Made by a program: the position numbers and the translations under genes. Positions 6,392 to 10,264 of a DNA stretch of 10,264 nucleotides are shown here, one piece after another. Origin of the DNA: an uncultured Clostridia bacterium (lineage in GTDB: Bacteria; Bacillota; Clostridia; UMGS1810); NCBI GenBank assembly GCA_905210855.1, contig CAJLYL010000060.1, positions 1 through 10,264 of the forward strand, read 5' to 3'. Every line of letters begins with the position of its first letter. The first letter of the stretch is position 1. Under the pieces are notes generated by a model that saw only the letters and a list, made by a program, of their open reading frames with translations, made no database searches and was not told where the DNA came from.

Positions 6392-7372
6392 TTGGCAGTG
6401 CTTAATATAACTAAAAAAAGTGATAATTTTTGCGTAAAAAACGATTTTGTCGATCGTTTTATGTGCGATGCAAACGGTTCCTTTGTCAAGGTCTATTTGT
6501 ATTGTCTGCGCCTGGCATATGCCGAATCGCCCATGTCGGTTTCAAAAATCGCTTCGGTGCTCAACATGATTCAATCCGATGTCATAAGCGCGCTCAAATA
6601 CTGGGACAGCGTGGGAGTGCTGCGCTTTTCCAAAAACGAAAAAAACGACTATAACATAGAGCTTTTTGATTCGTTTGAGGACAAAAGCGCCGAAAAATAC
6701 GAGAATGCTCAAGCCAAGGCGGACAGCGGCAAGGCGCAGATAAACACCGCGGCGTACTCGCGCTCCGATCTGATGACGGCCATGCAGGGCAACGAGAAGA
6801 TAAAGCAGCTGTTCACGCTGTCGTCTCAGCTGCTCAACAAAACGCTGAATACCAACGACATGAACATAATCTATATGTTTTACGATTATCTCAAGTTTCC
6901 GCCGGAGGTGATTTTCTCGCTGCTGGAATACTGCGTATCCGCCGGCAAGAGCAACATGAGATATATAGAAAAAGTCGCCCTCTCCTGGGCGGACAACGAG
7001 ATAAACACCGCGGCAAAGGCGTCCGCCTTTATCCGCCAGCGCAACAAAGAGAATCTGTTTGAAAAGAAATACAAGGCGATGTTCAAGCTCAGCGGCAGAG
7101 ATTTCACCGAATCGGAGCTGAAACTGCTCAAATCGTGGGTGAACGAGCTGAAAGCGAGCGACGAGGAGATAATGAGGGCATACGAAACCACGGTGGTGAA
7201 CACCGGCAAGGCCGCCTTCCGATACATGGATTCGGTTTTGCGCAACAGCCGCGCCGCGGCGCAGGGTCAGCCGTCTGCGGCTGCAAAGACGGGCGGCGGC
7301 AAAAATTCCTTCCGCGATTACAACAACGATGAATACGACATAGAGGCAGAGATTATTCGGCGGCAGAATTAA
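6392..7372 (+). CDS. DnaD-domain replication protein
   Basis: 326 aa from a TTG start at 6392. I chose it because GGGGTGAT (6381-6388) aligns with the anti-Shine-Dalgarno at ideal spacing; GTG at 6398 and TTG at 6365 fit less well. Residues about 10-90 form an N-terminal winged helix, including SKIASVLNMIQSDVISALKY. Residues 125-206 are a DnaD (DnaB_2) domain with an intact YxxxVxxxW motif (Y191, W199). About 213-286 is a second DnaD domain whose equivalent motif, Y278-x3-V, has Ser286 where Trp is expected. The tail is Ala/Gly-rich and ends in an acidic DEYDIEAEI segment. DnaD proteins bind DNA and help load the replicative helicase. Many clostridial genes of this kind precede a dnaC-like ATPase; here a repeat follows instead, so the partner is elsewhere. 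It is probably chromosomal, not ICE cargo. Confidence 0.88.
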   Translation: MAVLNITKKSDNFCVKNDFVDRFMCDANGSFVKVYLYCLRLAYAESPMSVSKIASVLNMIQSDVISALKYWDSVGVLRFSKNEKNDYNIELFDSFEDKSAEKYENAQAKADSGKAQINTAAYSRSDLMTAMQGNEKIKQLFTLSSQLLNKTLNTNDMNIIYMFYDYLKFPPEVIFSLLEYCVSAGKSNMRYIEKVALSWADNEINTAAKASAFIRQRNKENLFEKKYKAMFKLSGRDFTESELKLLKSWVNELKASDEEIMRAYETTVVNTGKAAFRYMDSVLRNSRAAAQGQPSAAAKTGGGKNSFRDYNNDEYDIEAEIIRRQN

Positions 7373-7391
7373 TGCCCGAATATATTGTTTT

Positions 7392-7572
7392 TTGAATCCC
7401 TCAGACGGCTACGCCGCCAGCTCCCTTTAACCCTTTCACTCAGCCGAATAGTTTGTGCTGATGAAGAAAGCCTCCCTTGCCTAAAGGGGCGATGGTTGCC
7501 GGTGGCAACCGTTTATCGCCGACCGAACCGGCAGTTGAGAATGGGACCGCCGCAGGCGGTGGAGGGATTCAA
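7392..7572. mobile_element. MITE-like 181-bp hairpin repeat with 11-bp terminal inverted repeats
   Basis: TTGAATCCCTC (7392-7402) and its exact complement (7562-7572) bound the element. Inside are CGGC/GCCG (7406-7416), CCCTT/AAGGG (7474-7488), a nested hairpin GGCGAT-GGTTGCC-ggt-GGCAACC-ATCGCC (7488-7520) and ACCGCC/GGCGGT (7546-7560). There is no credible coding frame. It resembles the hairpin repeats found in many copies in gut Clostridia genomes (recalled, not searched). A non-autonomous element or a structured RNA are both possible. Confidence 0.65.
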
Positions 7573-7684
7573 GCGCCGACCGAAGCGGAGCTGAGACCGC
7601 TGTCACCGTAGGTGACTGGGGGGCTGTAAAAACAAGTTTGTGCATATCGCAATTATCAAAACAACATGAAGGGAGCAAGTTTTA
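7573..7684 (+). other. Repeat extension and leader of the permease operon
   Basis: A GTCACC/GGTGAC hairpin (7602-7616) is followed by TGTAAAAACAAGTTTG (7625-7640), which recurs near 9662. I see no convincing sigma-A promoter here. The permease operon may use a promoter hidden in the repeat, or transcription coming from upstream. GAAGGGAG (7668-7675) is the ribosome-binding site of the first permease. Confidence 0.5.
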
Positions 7685-8635
7685 ATGGCTAAATCAAGTA
7701 ATGCGGCTGCGACAGTTGATAAGCTGAGCTTCGGTTACAGATTAAAGTCGGACATGAGGAGAAATTATCCGCTTTATCTTTTGATGATACCGGTGTTGGC
7801 TTATTACATAATTTTTTGTTACAAGCCGATGTATGGCGCGGTTATCGCATTCAAGGAGTATTCGCCGTCACTCGGCATTTTGGGCAGCCCATGGGTCGGC
7901 TTCGATCAGTTTATCAAATTCTTCACCGCACCCGACTTTGCGCGAATACTCAAAAACACTCTTGTAATCAGCATCACAAGCATAGTGTTCGGTTTCCCCG
8001 CGCCTATCATCCTTGCGCTGCTGTTCAATGAGATGCGCAACGCAAAATTCAAGTCGGTGGCACAGACAATCTCTTATCTGCCGCACTTCGTATCACTTGT
8101 CGTTGTGTGCGGACTCATCAAGACCTTTGTCAGCCAGGGCGGAATCATCTTTCAGCTTGCGACGGCACTCGGCGCGAAAAACATCGGTATGCTCAGCCGG
8201 CCGGAATGCTTTGTGCCCATATATGTCCTCTCCGGCATATGGCAGGAGATAGGCTGGGGGTCGATTATCTACCTCGCCGCGCTTTCGAGCATCGACCAGG
8301 AGCTGTACGAGGCGGCAAAGATAGACGGAGCCGGCAAATGGAAGCAAACTCTCCATGTCACGCTGCCGGGCATCGCACCCACCATTATTATAATGTTTAT
8401 CCTGCGCATGGGTTCGCTGCTAAGCGTCGGCTACGAGAAGATTATTCTTCTGTACAACCCTCTCATATATGAAACAAGCGATGTAATCTCAAGTTATGTA
8501 TACCGTGTAGGTCTCGGTCAGCAGAGCTGGTCATACAGTTCTGCTGTCGGTCTTGTCAATTCCGTGGTGAACTTCGGCATCATCATGCTCACCAACAGAA
8601 TTTCGGCAAAATATTCCGAGACTTCGCTGTGGTAA
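7685..8635 (+). CDS. LplB-type carbohydrate ABC transporter permease
   Basis: 316 aa; ATG with GAAGGGAG 9 bases upstream. It is an inner-membrane permease of the CUT1 (MalF-like) class. About six membrane segments are visible, near 31-51, 93-116, 128-147, 179-201, 229-249 and 287-303. The cytoplasmic EAA loop that docks the ATPase is at 209-228 (EAAKIDGAGKWKQTLHVTLP). The N-terminal YPLYLLMIPVLAYYIIFCYKPMYG block and the FKEYSP segment are typical of the LplB family of oligosaccharide and polysaccharide importers. It works with the permease starting at 8649 and needs a lipoprotein solute-binding protein and an ATPase (often a shared MsmX-type), neither of which is in the window. The substrate cannot be told from sequence; family members take up complex or uronic-acid-containing oligosaccharides. 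Confidence 0.92.
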   Translation: MAKSSNAAATVDKLSFGYRLKSDMRRNYPLYLLMIPVLAYYIIFCYKPMYGAVIAFKEYSPSLGILGSPWVGFDQFIKFFTAPDFARILKNTLVISITSIVFGFPAPIILALLFNEMRNAKFKSVAQTISYLPHFVSLVVVCGLIKTFVSQGGIIFQLATALGAKNIGMLSRPECFVPIYVLSGIWQEIGWGSIIYLAALSSIDQELYEAAKIDGAGKWKQTLHVTLPGIAPTIIIMFILRMGSLLSVGYEKIILLYNPLIYETSDVISSYVYRVGLGQQSWSYSSAVGLVNSVVNFGIIMLTNRISAKYSETSLW

Positions 8636-8648
8636 GGGGGTGCCTGTA

Positions 8649-9545
8649 ATGAATAACAACAAAATCAAAATCAGCACGGGCGAGAAGGTTTTCAATGTGT
8701 TCAACATTGTGTTCATGTTTGTCATGATGTTTGTCATGTTCTACCCCATGTGGCACGTGCTCTGCGCGTCATTCTCCGACGCAAGGCTGCTCAGCGCGCA
8801 CTCGGGCATACTTCTCTGGCCCGACGGCTATTCTTTCAGCGCATACAAGCTCATGGCCAAGAACCCCATGATTCTGCGCGGCTACGGCAACACACTGTTC
8901 ATACTCGTGTTCGGGCTTGCGCTCAACATGGTTATGACAAGCCTTGCGGCATATGTTCTCTCAAGAAGAAATGTCATGCTTAACAAGGCGCTCACGATTA
9001 TCATTGTGTTCACGATGTATTTTTCCGGCGGCATGATACCGACTTACCTCAACATCATTCAGCTCGGCATGGAGAACACCCTCTGGGCGGTCATAGTGCC
9101 CGGCGCCATCAGCACCTACAACATGATTGTGCTGCGCACAGGTTTTGCGGCTGTGCCCGAGAGCCTTGAGGAATCGGCAAAGATAGACGGCGCTTCAAGC
9201 CTGCGTGTACTCTGGCAGATTATTCTGCCGCTGTCCATGGCTACCGTTGCGGTGGTAACCCTCTACTACGCGGTTGCTCACTGGAACTCATGGTTCAACG
9301 CCATGCTCTATCTCACCGACAGAAACAAATTTCCGCTTCAGCTGATACTGCGCGAGATTCTCATCAACAACGACACCTCCTCCATGGTAACCGCTATGGA
9401 CGTCGGTGCCGGAGATTCCTCCTTTGTCAGCGAAACCGTAAAATATGCTGTCATCATAGTGTCCGTAGTGCCCATTCTGTGTGTTTATCCGTTCATACAG
9501 AAATACTTTACCAAGGGCGTCATGGTCGGGGCTGTAAAGGGATGA
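8649..9545 (+). CDS. YtcP/LplC-type carbohydrate ABC transporter permease
   Basis: 298 aa. The ATG at 8649 is preferred over GTG 8640, because AAGGGGGTG (8634-8642), which overlaps the end of the previous gene, is its ribosome-binding site. Only 13 bp separate the genes, so they are co-transcribed and probably translationally coupled. It is the MalG-like partner of the upstream permease, with membrane segments near 15-35, 80-104, 115-135, 143-163, 195-213 and 265-284. The EAA loop is at 175-194 (EESAKIDGASSLRVLWQIIL). The C-terminal QKYFTKGVMVGAVKG is the family hallmark and shows the protein is complete. The usual downstream binding-protein gene is missing; a hairpin repeat follows instead. 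Confidence 0.92.
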   Translation: MNNNKIKISTGEKVFNVFNIVFMFVMMFVMFYPMWHVLCASFSDARLLSAHSGILLWPDGYSFSAYKLMAKNPMILRGYGNTLFILVFGLALNMVMTSLAAYVLSRRNVMLNKALTIIIVFTMYFSGGMIPTYLNIIQLGMENTLWAVIVPGAISTYNMIVLRTGFAAVPESLEESAKIDGASSLRVLWQIILPLSMATVAVVTLYYAVAHWNSWFNAMLYLTDRNKFPLQLILREILINNDTSSMVTAMDVGAGDSSFVSETVKYAVIIVSVVPILCVYPFIQKYFTKGVMVGAVKG

Positions 9546-9587
9546 TGCTGAGGCGCACCCTTGTTGACGGTTTGGCTTAGTGCGTTA

Positions 9588-9681
9588 GGCTCCCCTGTGC
9601 AAGGGGAGGTGTCAGGCACTGATTATTTTTTGAAAAATAATCGGTGCTCTGACGGAGGGAATGTAAGAATAAGTTTGCATA
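9588..9681. repeat. Second hairpin repeat, downstream of the permease pair
   Basis: CTCCCCT/AGGGGAG (9590-9596, 9602-9608) is followed by a long hairpin at 9611-9653: about 20 bp of stem with one bulge, around a 2-base loop. The segment from TGAC (9650) through TGTAAGAATAAGTTTG (9662-9677) matches the right end of the upstream repeat at 7613-7640. No T-run follows on either strand, so it is not a classic terminator, although it could slow or end permease transcription. Confidence 0.65.
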
Positions 9682-9898
9682 CCGGCTCGGCGGTATATAT
9701 TTTATTTTGACGCGCATAAGAACTTGTGCCGTCTGAGAATAAAAAACACATACACATCCGTCGGCGAAGAGCTTTTGTCACAAAAGATAAAATACACACC
9801 CCCTCGCCTCTGCGCAGAATCGGCGTTTGACGGTAGGGGTCGATGCCCACATCGACCCGAGCAAATCAATCGAGCACAATATTGTAATTAATATTTGA
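9682..9898 (-). other. Structured non-coding stretch, possible minus-strand RNA or repeat
   Basis: I see no convincing gene. Dyads are present: CTTTTGT-c-ACAAAAG (9772-9786) and a perfect 9-bp stem GGGTCGATG/CATCGACCC with a 4-base loop (9837-9858). The latter looks like a hairpin that recurs in gut Clostridia intergenic regions, which is recalled and not searched. A good minus-strand promoter would transcribe this stretch leftward. It could be an interspersed repeat, a small RNA, or both. Confidence 0.4.
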
Positions 9899-9905
9899 TT
9901 GCAAT

Positions 9906-9934
9906 ATTGTACATTACAAAATCCGAAATGTCAA
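9906..9934 (-). promoter_or_regulatory. Strong sigma-A-like promoter on the minus strand
   Basis: On the minus strand TTGACA (9929-9934, a perfect -35) and TACAAT (9906-9911, five of six) are separated by exactly 17 bp. The -10 lies in one of two direct copies of TACAATATTG (9902-9911 and 9877-9886), each containing the palindrome CAATATTG, so an operator over the start site is possible. No protein gene follows it. Confidence 0.55.
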
Positions 9935-10028
9935 TGTATAATTACAATAATGATTACAAAATTTGTTCAATTGTCAATGATGGGTGACACTTTTCTTAAA
10001 AATAAAAACGCGCACTCTCCATTTTCTC
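9935..10028. other. AT-rich stretch beside the IS end, no gene
   Basis: No credible coding frame. It carries repeated ATTACAA words and GGGTGACAC (9984-9992), which could belong to the insertion-sequence terminus, but I cannot define the terminal repeat from one end. Confidence 0.4.
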
Positions 10029-10085
10029 TTGTCAAGGTGGAGCAGTGTAGATTTTCGCAGAAAATACTACTGTCTACCTTGACAA
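10029..10085. repeat. 57-bp imperfect palindrome at the IS 3' end
   Basis: TTGTCAAGGT (10029-10038) pairs exactly with 10076-10085. The dyad continues inward with small bulges to ATTTTC/GAAAAT around a 3-base loop at 10057-10059, roughly 26 bp of stem. The stop codon of the transposase frame (10067-10069) lies in the right arm. It is probably part of the IS end, or a transcription stop for the transposase. Confidence 0.7.
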
Positions 10086-10264
10086 AGCACATATGATATA
10101 ATATCGCACGGCACAAGCAGTTTTCTGCTTTGTGCCTGCTTGCACTGCATCACTCCAAGGTATTTATCAAGTACCTCATTGGGGGTAAGAAAACCCAAGC
10201 ATATCTTCGGTATGTTATTCGATTTTTTGTTGTATTTTGCACGCCATTCATATATGGCGTTTCT
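10067..10264 (-). CDS. IS30-like transposase, C-terminal end (partial, 5' part off the window)
   Basis: 65 codons before a TAG stop, open to the right edge. The segment KYNKKSNNIPKICLGFLTPN EV (10172-10237) matches the C-terminal end of IS30-family DDE transposases, where NNRPRKCLGxxTPxE is typical; IS3-family enzymes have a looser, similar block. The 30 or so residues after it look unconserved, and their DNA forms a hairpin (10110-10136), so the frame may simply run into the structured IS end. The catalytic residues lie outside the window, so whether the gene is intact cannot be told. The IS end probably lies between about 9960 and 10066. Confidence 0.6.
   Translation of the reverse strand, partial: RNAIYEWRAKYNKKSNNIPKICLGFLTPNEVLDKYLGVMQCKQAQSRKLLVPCDIISYVLCQGRQ

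Noticed and set aside
7481..7678. Frames on both strands across the MITE-like repeat
   Set aside because: They follow hairpin DNA with Arg/Pro/Ser-rich translations and no start signals.
9623..9850. Minus-strand 75-codon frame
   Set aside because: It lies across hairpin repeats, has no ribosome-binding site or recognisable domain, and its composition follows the repeats.
10079..10102. TTGACA plus TATAAT as a plus-strand promoter
   Set aside because: The spacer is only 12 bp and the -35 lies in the arm of the 57-bp palindrome.

Overview
The window looks like a low-to-mid GC Gram-positive Clostridia chromosome, probably a gut Oscillospiraceae or Lachnospiraceae relative. The signs are a DnaD-domain protein, an LplB/YtcP-type sugar permease pair, an S-layer-homology (SLH) surface protein, purine-rich Shine-Dalgarno sites, and short hairpin-rich interspersed repeats. 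All function calls come from reading translations by eye; no database search was run.

Region 1 (1 to about 6270, genes on the minus strand) appears to be one end of an integrative and conjugative element (ICE) of the Tn916/Tn1549 type. Reading inward from the end it holds: a perfect tandem of the 11-bp sequence AGTAGTAAATT, which I recognise as the Tn916 integrase arm-binding (DR2) sequence; a minus-strand promoter; a leader terminator; a 56-aa cysteine-rich protein; a second intrinsic terminator; a 298-aa winged-helix/DUF6017-like protein of the kind carried by clostridial ICEs; and a giant secreted surface protein. The surface protein has at least 1606 codons and runs off the left edge. It has a signal peptide, a cysteine-containing N-terminal part with an MBG-like domain, thirteen units of a 38-residue Cys/His repeat, about six Ig-like/TDKDG repeats, a Gly/Ser linker and C-terminal SLH repeats. 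It is the most striking gene here and is probably cargo of the element.

Region 2 (about 6272 to 9545, plus strand) reads as the chromosomal flank and is visibly richer in G+C at third codon positions. It has a DnaD-domain protein with two DnaD domains and a TTG start, then a 181-bp MITE-like hairpin repeat, then two co-transcribed ABC sugar permeases. No solute-binding protein or ATPase gene lies next to the permeases.

Region 3 (9546 to 10264) is non-coding until the last 200 bases. It has a second hairpin repeat whose right end is homologous to the right end of the first, so the permease pair sits between related repeats in the same orientation. After that come a structured stretch read by a good minus-strand promoter, and the 3' end of an IS30-like transposase gene (minus strand, off the right edge) whose stop codon lies in a 57-bp imperfect palindrome.
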